A program made the translations under genes and the position numbers. Below, piece after piece: positions 1 to 8,218 of a DNA stretch of 64,000 nucleotides. The notes below the pieces were generated by a model. The model saw only the letters and a list, made by a program, of their open reading frames with translations. It did not search any database and was not told the DNA's origin. The stretch is from NCBI GenBank assembly GCA_021808285.1, contig JAKBBV010000008.1, positions 1-64,000 of the forward strand, in the 5' to 3' direction. Positions within the stretch are counted from its first letter, which is position 1. Every line of letters begins with the position of its first letter. The DNA is from Pseudomonadota bacterium. Lineage in GTDB: Bacteria; Pseudomonadota; Alphaproteobacteria; Caulobacterales; Caulobacteraceae.

Positions 1-2
1 TA

Positions 3-812
3 CGGCCGGAAGCCGGGCTTTTGGCCCTGCGCGCGGGTATGGGCGTGTTCGCCAACTTGCGGCCGGCGCTCTGTTTCCCGGCCCTAGCCCGGGCCTCGAC
101 GCTTAAGCCCGAAGTGATCGAGGGTCTGGACCTGATGATCGTGCGCGAGCTTACCGGCGGGGTCTATTTCGGCCAGCCGCGCGGGGTTGAGACCCTCGCC
201 GACGGCCAGCGGCGAGGCGTGGACACCCAGGTCTACACAACCGGCGAAATCGAGCGGGTGGCTCGCGTCGCCTTCCAGCTTGCGCGCGGCCGGCGCAATA
301 AGGTGACCTCGGCGGAGAAATCCAACGTCATGGAGACCGGTCTGCTATGGCGTGAGACGGTCACCGCCCTTCACGCGCGTGACTATTCCGACGTGATCCT
401 CGAGCACATTCTCGCCGACAACGCCGCCATGCAGTTGGTTAAGGCGCCGCGGCAATTCGACGTCCTGCTCACCGACAATCTGTTTGGTGACATTCTCTCT
501 GACGAAGCCGCCCAACTTACCGGATCGCTCGGAATGCTGCCCTCGGCCGCGTTGGGCGCCGAGGGCCGGCCGGGTCTCTATGAACCGATCCACGGCTCGG
601 CGCCGGACATCGCGGGCCTGGGCCTCGCCAATCCGCTCGGCGCCATCCTCTCATTGGGCATGGCGTTCCGCTGGTCGCTGGGGCGACCCGATATCGCCGA
701 CCGAATCGACACCGCCGTCGGACGCGCCCTGGATGGCGGCGCGCGCACTCGCGACCTGGGCGGCGATCTGACCACAGCCCAGATGGGCGCCGCGGTCATC
801 GACGCGCTCTGA
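3..812 (+). CDS. leuB: 3-isopropylmalate dehydrogenase (5' truncated by window edge)
   Basis: [43 protein letters not shown] and [13 protein letters not shown] motifs of isopropylmalate dehydrogenase; frame stays open to position 3. Confidence 0.95.
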   Translation, partial: RPEAGLLALRAGMGVFANLRPALCFPALARASTLKPEVIEGLDLMIVRELTGGVYFGQPRGVETLADGQRRGVDTQVYTTGEIERVARVAFQLARGRRNKVTSAEKSNVMETGLLWRETVTALHARDYSDVILEHILADNAAMQLVKAPRQFDVLLTDNLFGDILSDEAAQLTGSLGMLPSAALGAEGRPGLYEPIHGSAPDIAGLGLANPLGAILSLGMAFRWSLGRPDIADRIDTAVGRALDGGARTRDLGGDLTTAQMGAAVIDAL

Positions 813-894
813 CCGTTCGCTCTTATGCTGCGCCTTGGCGGTCGACGGAGGGATCGTCTAAGGTTCGCGCGGAAGCGGGCCTCAGGCGAGGGCC

Positions 895-1812
895 TTGATG
901 GGGGCTTCGACCGACATGCGCAGGTTTTCGGCGACCGATGCCGCCTTTACCGGGTTTCGCATCGCACGTGAACGCTGGCGAGCGCTGCCCTTCTGGTTTG
1001 CCGCAAGCCTGCTCTACAGTCTGATCCTCCTGGCATTGCTTAGCCAGGTTCCGGGATCGGCTCCCGACCCAGCGGCGATTCAGGCCGACCCGCAGATCGC
1101 GATCGCCTTCCTCGCCCAGATCGCCCCGTCGCTGTTCGGGGCCGTGGCCATAGCCATAGTCGGCCACGCGATCATCTCGGCCGCCATGTTCCGGGCAGTC
1201 CTCAAACCCAACCAGAGCGCGTTCGGTTATCTTCGTCTCGGATCTGATGAACTGCGCCTCCTGGCGGTGACCTTGCTGTACCTCGCCGTTCTTATCGGCC
1301 TCGACCTCTTCGGCGGCATTGCCGCAGGTCTTATCAGCGGGGCCGTCGCCGCCGTTCTGAAGACCGACACCGAAGTCGTGGCCTATGCGATCATCGTCCT
1401 CACTCTCTGCGCGGCTGTGGCTGTGGGGGTGCGGCTTTCCCTTGCGGCTCCCCTGACCTTCGCCGCCGGTCATATCCAGATCCGACGGTCTTGGGAGATG
1501 ACTCGCGGTCGGTTCTGGCCGATCCTGGGCGCCTTTCTCCTGGCCTTGGCCCTGGCCATGGTGGTCGCGGTGCTCGGCCTGATCGTCCAGGGTGGGGTGG
1601 CGGCGGCCCTGGGGGGCAACGGCGTCGCGATGACCTCCGCGGAGGCCTCCACACCCTTTTTGAGCCAGCTTCTGAGCCCAGCGGGGATAGCCAACGTGCT
1701 TATTTCCTCGCTCATCAACGCACTTATCTGGCCGGTGCTGATTGCGCCGGCCGCGTCGATCTATCAGGACCTGACGAGAGGCGAGCCCGACGATGGCGTG
1801 GCGGCGGCGTGA
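895..1812 (+). CDS. Multi-pass integral membrane protein
   Basis: Long ORF with several hydrophobic helices; overlaps the downstream MFS start by GTGA; start could be the later ATG at 916. Confidence 0.75.
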   Translation: MMGASTDMRRFSATDAAFTGFRIARERWRALPFWFAASLLYSLILLALLSQVPGSAPDPAAIQADPQIAIAFLAQIAPSLFGAVAIAIVGHAIISAAMFRAVLKPNQSAFGYLRLGSDELRLLAVTLLYLAVLIGLDLFGGIAAGLISGAVAAVLKTDTEVVAYAIIVLTLCAAVAVGVRLSLAAPLTFAAGHIQIRRSWEMTRGRFWPILGAFLLALALAMVVAVLGLIVQGGVAAALGGNGVAMTSAEASTPFLSQLLSPAGIANVLISSLINALIWPVLIAPAASIYQDLTRGEPDDGVAAA

Positions 1813-3107
1813 GCCCTCCCACGTCCGCCCCCCATCGCATCACGCCGCGCCAGGTCGCCGCCGCTGTCGCCGGCAATGCTCTCGAGTTCTACGACTTCAC
1901 GGTCTACGCCACTTTCGCCAGCCAGATTGGCGCCGCCTTCTTCCCCGCGAAGACGCCTTTCGTCAGCCTCATTCTGACCCTGGCTACATTTGGCGTGGGA
2001 TTTCTGCTCCGGCCGATGGGGGCCGTTATCATTGGCCGATTTGCCGACCGGCGCGGTCGGCGCGAAGCGATGATGTTGAGCTTCGCCATTATGGGGGTTT
2101 CGATCTTGGGCCTCGCCTTGACCCCTACCTATGCCCAGATCGGACCCGTCGCGCCGCTTCTGGTCCTGGTCTGGCGGCTCGGACAGGGCTTTGGGCTTGG
2201 CGGCGAGGTGGGCTCGACGACGGCCTTTCTGGTGGAGGCGGCGCCCATCGAGGCGCGGGGACTCTATGCGGCATGGCAGGGCGGGAGCCAGAATATCGCC
2301 AATTTGGTGGGCGCGGGTGTGGGTCTTCTCTTTACCACCTTCGCTGGCGCGGCGGCGCTGGAGGCGTGGGGCTGGCGAACCGCATTTCTGCTGGGCGCCC
2401 TGGCGCTGCCCTTCGGCCTACTTCTACGCCAAGCCCTGCCGGAGACCCTGCATCATCGCGAGGCGCCCACAAAATCCCAACCCCAGGCGACAACCTTGCG
2501 CGCCGGCGCGCCGGTTCTGGCCAAGGGCCTTGCTCTCGTCGCCTCCTCGACCGTCTCCACCTACGTTTTCGCCTATCTGACCACATACGCCATCAAGACG
2601 CTCCATATCCCGACAATAGCGGCACTAGGGGCGACGGCTGTGAGCGGGACATGCGGGCTTGTCGGAGGCCTCGCGGGAGGGGTCCTGGCCGACCGACTGG
2701 GCCGCCGAACGATGATGATCTGGCCGAGGCTCGTGTTTCTGCTGGCGACATGGCCGGTGTTCTGGGTGATCGTCGACAGGCACGATGCCCCAAGCCTGCT
2801 CATCGGCACAGCCATCCTGACCTTCTCCAGCGCCCTTTCGACCTCGGCGGTATTCGTAGGTCTGGCCGAGTCCCTGCGTAAGGAAGTAAGGGTAGTGGGC
2901 CTTGGGACGGTCTATGCCCTTGCCGTGGCGGTCTTCGGCGGCACGACCCAGCCGATCATCGCCACCTTGGTGCATGTGACGGGCGATCCGCTTTCGGTGG
3001 CCTGGTACACCGTTGCTGCGACCCTGATCGGTCTGATCGCCTCTTTGACGATGCAAGAGACCCTGCCCAGACCTGAGACCATAGAGGCGGTCATTCCCAC
3101 CGTCTGA
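1809..3107 (+). CDS. MFS transporter (metabolite:H+ symporter-like)
   Basis: GNALEFYDFTVYATFASQIGAAFFP and GRFADRRGRREAMM motifs; GTG start at 1809 overlapping the upstream stop (GTGA) is preferred over the ORF-track start at 1491. Confidence 0.9.
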   Translation: MSPPTSAPHRITPRQVAAAVAGNALEFYDFTVYATFASQIGAAFFPAKTPFVSLILTLATFGVGFLLRPMGAVIIGRFADRRGRREAMMLSFAIMGVSILGLALTPTYAQIGPVAPLLVLVWRLGQGFGLGGEVGSTTAFLVEAAPIEARGLYAAWQGGSQNIANLVGAGVGLLFTTFAGAAALEAWGWRTAFLLGALALPFGLLLRQALPETLHHREAPTKSQPQATTLRAGAPVLAKGLALVASSTVSTYVFAYLTTYAIKTLHIPTIAALGATAVSGTCGLVGGLAGGVLADRLGRRTMMIWPRLVFLLATWPVFWVIVDRHDAPSLLIGTAILTFSSALSTSAVFVGLAESLRKEVRVVGLGTVYALAVAVFGGTTQPIIATLVHVTGDPLSVAWYTVAATLIGLIASLTMQETLPRPETIEAVIPTV

Positions 3108-4326
3108 AGGCTAGGCTCGCGTTAAGGCCGCCGAAGGCGAAGGCGTTGACGAGGGCGGCCTCGGCGAAAATGTCTCGAGGCTCGCCCAGAACCAGATCCA
3201 GATCGCATTCCGGATCGCGGCCGAGATGATTGAGGATCGGCGGCGCCTTGCCTGATCGCAGGGCTTCTAGGGCCAACACGGCTTGGAGCGCGGCGGTGGC
3301 CCCGATGAGATGACCGTGGGCGCTCTTGGTGGCGATGATCGGCGTGTCAACGACAGCATCGCCCAGAACGGCGTGAAGCGCGGCCGCTTCGTTCCTGTCA
3401 TTGAGCAGCGTTCCGGTGCCATGGGTCGAGACCAGTAGCCGGGCTTTGGGACCTAGGTCGGCGGCGGCTAACGCAGCGGTCATGGCAGAGACTGCGCCCT
3501 CGAGGCTGGGCTGGGTCCAGTGGAAGGCATCAGAGGAAAGCCCGACGCCGGCGCACTCCGCCAGGATCGCCGCTCCGCGCGCCCTCGCGTGCTCGAGCTC
3601 CTCGAGGACGAGCACCGCCCCGCCCTCGCCGATGGCCATGCCATCGCGGCCGGCGGAAAATGGCCGGCAGGCCGTCGGGCTCATGGCCTGAAGACCGTCC
3701 CAGGCCTTCAGGCAGCCAGGCGTGGCGATCGCTTCGCTGCCGCCAACCACGGCAAGGTCACAGGCACCTGTGGCGATGAAGCCCGCGCCTTGGGCGATGG
3801 CGTGGCCCGATGAGGCGCAGGCGCTAGACACTGCGAACACCGGACCGCGGATACCGAAAGACATCGCCACTGCGCTGGCCGGGGCGCTGACCATCACCTT
3901 GGGAACCGTTAGCGGATGCATGCGCGCCGACTTGCGTCCGAAATAACGCAAATAGCTCGCTTCAAGCGTGTGGATACCGGCGAAGCCGTGGCCGAGCACC
4001 AGGGCTGTTCGCCTCTCCAGCGCGGCGTGCCCGATCAAGCCGGCCTGGGCCAGGGCCTCTTGCGCCGAAGCCAGGGCGAAGAGGGCGAAGGGGTCGAGCG
4101 AAGCCCCGATGCGGCGCCCCAGCGCCGTCTCGAGGGGCGCCACCAAATCTCCCTCCACCAAAGCAGCGGGCATCTCGTAGGCTTCAGGCCCCTCCGGTCC
4201 CGGATCGAAGCTGCGCCTCCGTATCGCCCCCTCGCCAGCCAGGGCGGCGGCGAAATTGGCTTTGACATCAGCGCCAAGGCCCGAGACCGCCCCAAGTCCC
4301 GTGACCACGATCCGACGGCGGACCAT
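3091..4326 (-). CDS. Beta-ketoacyl-ACP synthase (FabF-like KAS)
   Basis: Cys in SSACASSG, His in STHGTGT and His in KSAHGHLIGATAA, all three catalytic residues present. Confidence 0.9.
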   Translation of the reverse strand: MVRRRIVVTGLGAVSGLGADVKANFAAALAGEGAIRRRSFDPGPEGPEAYEMPAALVEGDLVAPLETALGRRIGASLDPFALFALASAQEALAQAGLIGHAALERRTALVLGHGFAGIHTLEASYLRYFGRKSARMHPLTVPKVMVSAPASAVAMSFGIRGPVFAVSSACASSGHAIAQGAGFIATGACDLAVVGGSEAIATPGCLKAWDGLQAMSPTACRPFSAGRDGMAIGEGGAVLVLEELEHARARGAAILAECAGVGLSSDAFHWTQPSLEGAVSAMTAALAAADLGPKARLLVSTHGTGTLLNDRNEAAALHAVLGDAVVDTPIIATKSAHGHLIGATAALQAVLALEALRSGKAPPILNHLGRDPECDLDLVLGEPRDIFAEAALVNAFAFGGLNASLAFRRWE

Positions 4327-4330
4327 CAGG

Positions 4331-4579
4331 TCAGGCGGCCTTTCCGGTCGCGATGACGTCCTCGATGCTGGCGAGAAAGCCTTCCAGATCGGTCACATCG
4401 CGCAACGCATCCTCAGCGATCTCGATGCCGTATCTCTCCTCAACGGCGAAAACGACGCTGACAACACCGACCGAGTCCAGGCCCACATCCGTGAGGGTCG
4501 CCTGAGGCGTCAGCTTGGCGCGATCCACCAGCGCCTCATCGGCGATGAGATCCAGGAGTTCGTCGCGCAAGGCCGTCAT
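4331..4579 (-). CDS. Acyl carrier protein
   Basis: 82 aa with phosphopantetheine site VGLDSVGVVSVVF; 4 nt upstream of the KAS gene. Confidence 0.9.
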   Translation of the reverse strand: MTALRDELLDLIADEALVDRAKLTPQATLTDVGLDSVGVVSVVFAVEERYGIEIAEDALRDVTDLEGFLASIEDVIATGKAA

Positions 4580-4665
4580 AAAGAGTCTCCGCCAGACTGC
4601 TGTCGCGCCTGCAACCTAAGGCGCCTATACCAGTCGTCCGGATGCCTTCAAACCAGCGCCTTGTC

Positions 4666-6048
4666 CTACCTCGGAAGATATTTTCTCAATACGTCCTCAA
4701 TGATGCGCTCCAACGACTCCAGCGTGTTGCAGGTGCGGGCCACAGTGCAGAATCGGCCATAGGCGTCCATCTTCGAGTCCCCCTGGCCCCAATAGGTCTG
4801 AGGCTCCGGATTGAGCCAGATCACCGATCGCGCGCGATCGGCGATCGCCCGAAGGATATCCAGTCGCGGCTCCGCGTAGTTGGTTCGGCCGTCGCCAAGG
4901 ATGATCAGGGTGGTCCGCCGATCGATCTTGGCCCCATGCAACTCGAATACATCGGCGAAGGCGCGCCCATAGTCAGTGGAGCGAAAGCCCACCCGGTCGA
5001 GAATCAGGGCGATGGCGTCGTCCACGGACTCCTCGCGCAGGACATCACTTACGGCAACGGCGTGATCGGAAAAGGCGAAGGCGTCGAGACGCTCCACCAC
5101 CTCATTCAGACAATGGAGGAACAGCAGCAGGAACTGAGCAGCCTGGGCTACCGAGCGCGACACGTCGCACATCACCGCAATTTTGGGCTTCTCCACAGCC
5201 CTGGTGCGCCAGACGATCTCAAAAGGTATGCCGCCATAGCCCAGGCTGCGCCGCAGGGTATGGCGCACATCCAAGCGGCCCAGTCGCGCCCGACGTCGCC
5301 GCCGGGCATATTTTGAGGCCAGCTTGCGGGCCATTCGCCGCACCAGAGTCTCCATGGCCCTGATGTCCTCGGGCTCTACGGCCGTCAGGGCCTTGCGCGC
5401 CAGGACCTGCTCTCGCATCCGGCGGGCGGACTGGGCGGCGAACAGTCCCGCCTGGCGCTCAATGAAGGCGCCGGCGCGGGCGAAGAGGCGTTCACGCTGT
5501 CCGGCCAACGACTCAGCCTGGATCCGATCGGCGAGGCTTTCGGAGCCTCGTCCGGCGGCGATGCGCGCCTCCAAGGACCGCAAGCCCAAGTCGTCGAGCA
5601 GGCGCCGTGTCATCAGACTCCGTTGGCTCTGCAGCCGAATCTCGCCGGCGCCGATGCGCGCGGCGGAAGCTTCCATGGCTGCCGCCAAAGCAGCCTCGTC
5701 GCCAGCCTCCAGACTTGCCTCAAGGTCGAAGGCGGCGCTTGGGCCACCCATCTCGTCCCGACCCGCCTCCTGCGGGGGGCCATGCGCCAAGTCGAAAGCA
5801 TCGCGCGCATAGTAGAGATCGAAACAGGTCTCGAAGCGCTCTACCTCCTCGGCCGACTTGGCCAGAGTCACGCAAAAGGCGTCGCGCAGCAGCGTACGGC
5901 TGGAGAAACCGATTTGGGCGAGGGCGCGATGGGCGTCGATCGCCTCCGCTGGCGAGACCGCGACATCGTGGGCGCGCAGGGCCCTGAGGAAGCCCTCCAG
6001 TCCGTCCTGCATGGGGGTCGCCATCCCACCAGAAGCTGGATCCGGCAA
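4666..6048 (-). CDS. VWA domain-containing CoxE-like protein
   Basis: VMCDVSRSVAQAAQFLLLFLH (MIDAS-like DxSxS) and adjacency to a MoxR ATPase. Confidence 0.85.
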   Translation of the reverse strand: MPDPASGGMATPMQDGLEGFLRALRAHDVAVSPAEAIDAHRALAQIGFSSRTLLRDAFCVTLAKSAEEVERFETCFDLYYARDAFDLAHGPPQEAGRDEMGGPSAAFDLEASLEAGDEAALAAAMEASAARIGAGEIRLQSQRSLMTRRLLDDLGLRSLEARIAAGRGSESLADRIQAESLAGQRERLFARAGAFIERQAGLFAAQSARRMREQVLARKALTAVEPEDIRAMETLVRRMARKLASKYARRRRRARLGRLDVRHTLRRSLGYGGIPFEIVWRTRAVEKPKIAVMCDVSRSVAQAAQFLLLFLHCLNEVVERLDAFAFSDHAVAVSDVLREESVDDAIALILDRVGFRSTDYGRAFADVFELHGAKIDRRTTLIILGDGRTNYAEPRLDILRAIADRARSVIWLNPEPQTYWGQGDSKMDAYGRFCTVARTCNTLESLERIIEDVLRKYLPR

Positions 6049-6051
6049 GGC

Positions 6052-7017
6052 TCAGGCCCCAGAGGTCAGAAGGTCGCCGATCTGCGGCTCGACAGCGGCG
6101 ATGTCGGCCTCGAACTTGAGAAGGACGTTGAGCGTATCCCGCACGACCACCGCGTCCAGCGCCTGGACGTGCAGCAGAATCAGGGCTCGGGCCCAGTCCA
6201 CGGTCTCGGAGATTGATGGGAGCTTGCGCAGGTCTCGGCTCCGCAGTTCCTGAACGAAGGACACTAACTGGCGCCGCAGCGCCGCCTCAACCTCAGGCAC
6301 GCGCGTCGCAACAATGCGCTCCTCCAGCGCCTGGTCAGGCAGCGGAATGTGAAGGTGCAGACAACGTCGCTTGAGGGCGTCGCCCAGATCCCGGACATTG
6401 TTGGAGGTGAGGAAGACCACGGGCGGCGTTTTGGCCCGAATCACGCCCAGTTCCGGAATCGATACCTGAAACGCCGACAGCGTCTCCAGCAGGAAGGCCT
6501 CGAAGGCCTCATCGCTCTTGTCGATCTCGTCGATCAGCAGGACCGCCCCGCCCGGCTGACGCAGCGCCGTGAGCAGCGGACGCGGCTCAAGAAACGGTTC
6601 GGAAAAAAACAGATCGCCAGCGCCATGCAGCCCCTCCATTGCGGCGCCGAGGTCCGGCGCGTCGGCCAGGGCTCGGCCCATATGGTCTTTGAGAATCTGG
6701 GTGTAGAGGAGCTGTTTGCCGTACTTCCACTCGTATAGCGCCTTGGACTCGTCCAGGCCCTCGTAGCACTGCATGCGGATGAGCGGCAGGCCCAGGAGGC
6801 CTGCGGAGGCGATCGCCAGCTCAGTCTTGCCCACGCCAGCCGGGCCCTCAACCAGGATTGGCTTACCCAGGTTCAGGGCCATGAATAGGGCCGTGGCGAT
6901 CCGCCGTGAGGCGATATAGCCCACACCGGCCAGACCCGCGATCAGACTTTCGACACTATCACGCGCTTCGCCGGCCGCCAGTACGGCGGGATCCAGGGTG
7001 CTGTCTTCGGGCGCCAT
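6052..7017 (-). CDS. MoxR-family AAA+ ATPase
   Basis: Walker A GPAGVGKTEL, Walker B VLLIDEIDKSD, sensor VVFLTSNNVRDL. Confidence 0.9.
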   Translation of the reverse strand: MAPEDSTLDPAVLAAGEARDSVESLIAGLAGVGYIASRRIATALFMALNLGKPILVEGPAGVGKTELAIASAGLLGLPLIRMQCYEGLDESKALYEWKYGKQLLYTQILKDHMGRALADAPDLGAAMEGLHGAGDLFFSEPFLEPRPLLTALRQPGGAVLLIDEIDKSDEAFEAFLLETLSAFQVSIPELGVIRAKTPPVVFLTSNNVRDLGDALKRRCLHLHIPLPDQALEERIVATRVPEVEAALRRQLVSFVQELRSRDLRKLPSISETVDWARALILLHVQALDAVVVRDTLNVLLKFEADIAAVEPQIGDLLTSGA

Positions 7018-7085
7018 CCGGTTCTCTCTCCGTCTCGGTTTCCGGTCTGACGTTGAAGCGGAAAGCGCGCAAGGGCGATGAAGGG

Positions 7086-8213
7086 TCAGCCCAACTCTTT
7101 GCGATAGATTCGGTAGGTCTTGTAGATGCGGGCGTCGAGGCCCTCGAGAATGTGCCGCATGGCGTGGTTGTCCTCGAGAATCCAGGAATACTCCGCCTGG
7201 CGCAGGCCTCGTTTTACCGCCTCGCGACGGACGGCATCGCTCAGGAAGAACGGCGCCATCATACCGCGACGATCCCGGGCGAACTTCTTGCGCACGCCCA
7301 TCAACGGCACCCGGGCGCGGCTCGGCCCCTTGACCTTAAGCCGCCACAATAGCTTGGCCCAGCCGAATGGCAGGATCTTGCCGTTCAGGTCATGGATAGC
7401 CTCGTTGATGTCCGGCAGCATGACGATGAAGCCAGCCGGCTCGCCATCGATCTCATAGAACCAGATCCAGTCCGGGATCAGGATCAGTTTCAGCGATTCG
7501 CCCAGATGCTTGGTCTCGGCCTCCGTCAGGGAGAGCCCCCCCCAGTTCTCAGACCAGGCGTCATTGACGATGTCAGCGAGGATTTTCACCTCTTCATCGA
7601 ACCGGTTCATCCGTACCCGGCGGAGAGCCGCACCGGCTGGCAAACCCCGGGCGAGGCGCCGCTCAACGCCTTCGCTGAAGCGGAAATTATGGGCGTTGAT
7701 ATAGGCGTAGACGTCCTTGGCCTTGGCGTAACCCAACTCCTGCAGGCGGCGCTCGGTCCAGCGCGGATCATGTCCCATCATCACCATCGGCGGGGTGTCG
7801 AACCCCTCGACCAGCAGACCCACCTCCTCGCTGGTGGCGAGGTTGAACGGCCCCATGGCGGCCTTGAACCCTCTCTGGCGCAGCCAGTCCTCCGCCACCT
7901 GGAACAAGGCCGCAAATACCTCGGGGTCGTCCTCAGCCGCGATCATGCCGAAATAGCCAGCGTCGGGATCAGTCTTGGCCAGATGATCCACCTGAGCGCT
8001 GATGCGGCCGACATCACGCCCATCCTTCCGCGCCAGCCAGAACTGATAGTCGGCGTGCTGAAAGAACGGATTGACCTTCGGCGAAAGCGCCTCACGGCGC
8101 TCGAACATCAAAGGGGCGATGTAGTTGGGCTCCCGGGCCATGAGCCGCATCGGAACCCGGATAAACCGCTCAAGTTCGGCCTTGGTGGAGACAGGAACAA
8201 TGTCGACGGCCAT
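7086..8213 (-). CDS. GNAT-like acyltransferase, candidate bacterial ceramide synthase
   Basis: 375 aa GNAT-like protein of the type encoded in Caulobacter sphingolipid loci; 5 nt downstream of the LptFG fusion in an operon with serine palmitoyltransferase. Confidence 0.7.
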   Translation of the reverse strand: MAVDIVPVSTKAELERFIRVPMRLMAREPNYIAPLMFERREALSPKVNPFFQHADYQFWLARKDGRDVGRISAQVDHLAKTDPDAGYFGMIAAEDDPEVFAALFQVAEDWLRQRGFKAAMGPFNLATSEEVGLLVEGFDTPPMVMMGHDPRWTERRLQELGYAKAKDVYAYINAHNFRFSEGVERRLARGLPAGAALRRVRMNRFDEEVKILADIVNDAWSENWGGLSLTEAETKHLGESLKLILIPDWIWFYEIDGEPAGFIVMLPDINEAIHDLNGKILPFGWAKLLWRLKVKGPSRARVPLMGVRKKFARDRRGMMAPFFLSDAVRREAVKRGLRQAEYSWILEDNHAMRHILEGLDARIYKTYRIYRKELG

Positions 8214-8218
8214 GCGGG

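Noticed and set aside
823-1473. 216-aa minus-strand ORF rich in charged residues
   Set aside because: Antisense shadow of the membrane protein at 895-1812; low-complexity composition typical of high-GC reverse frames.
7534-7541. Eight-G homopolymer inside the candidate ceramide synthase gene, possible phase-variation tract
   Set aside because: Comparable 8-nt C/G runs occur at several unrelated places in the window (near 15084, 17667, 45125, 52945), so it looks like background for high GC.
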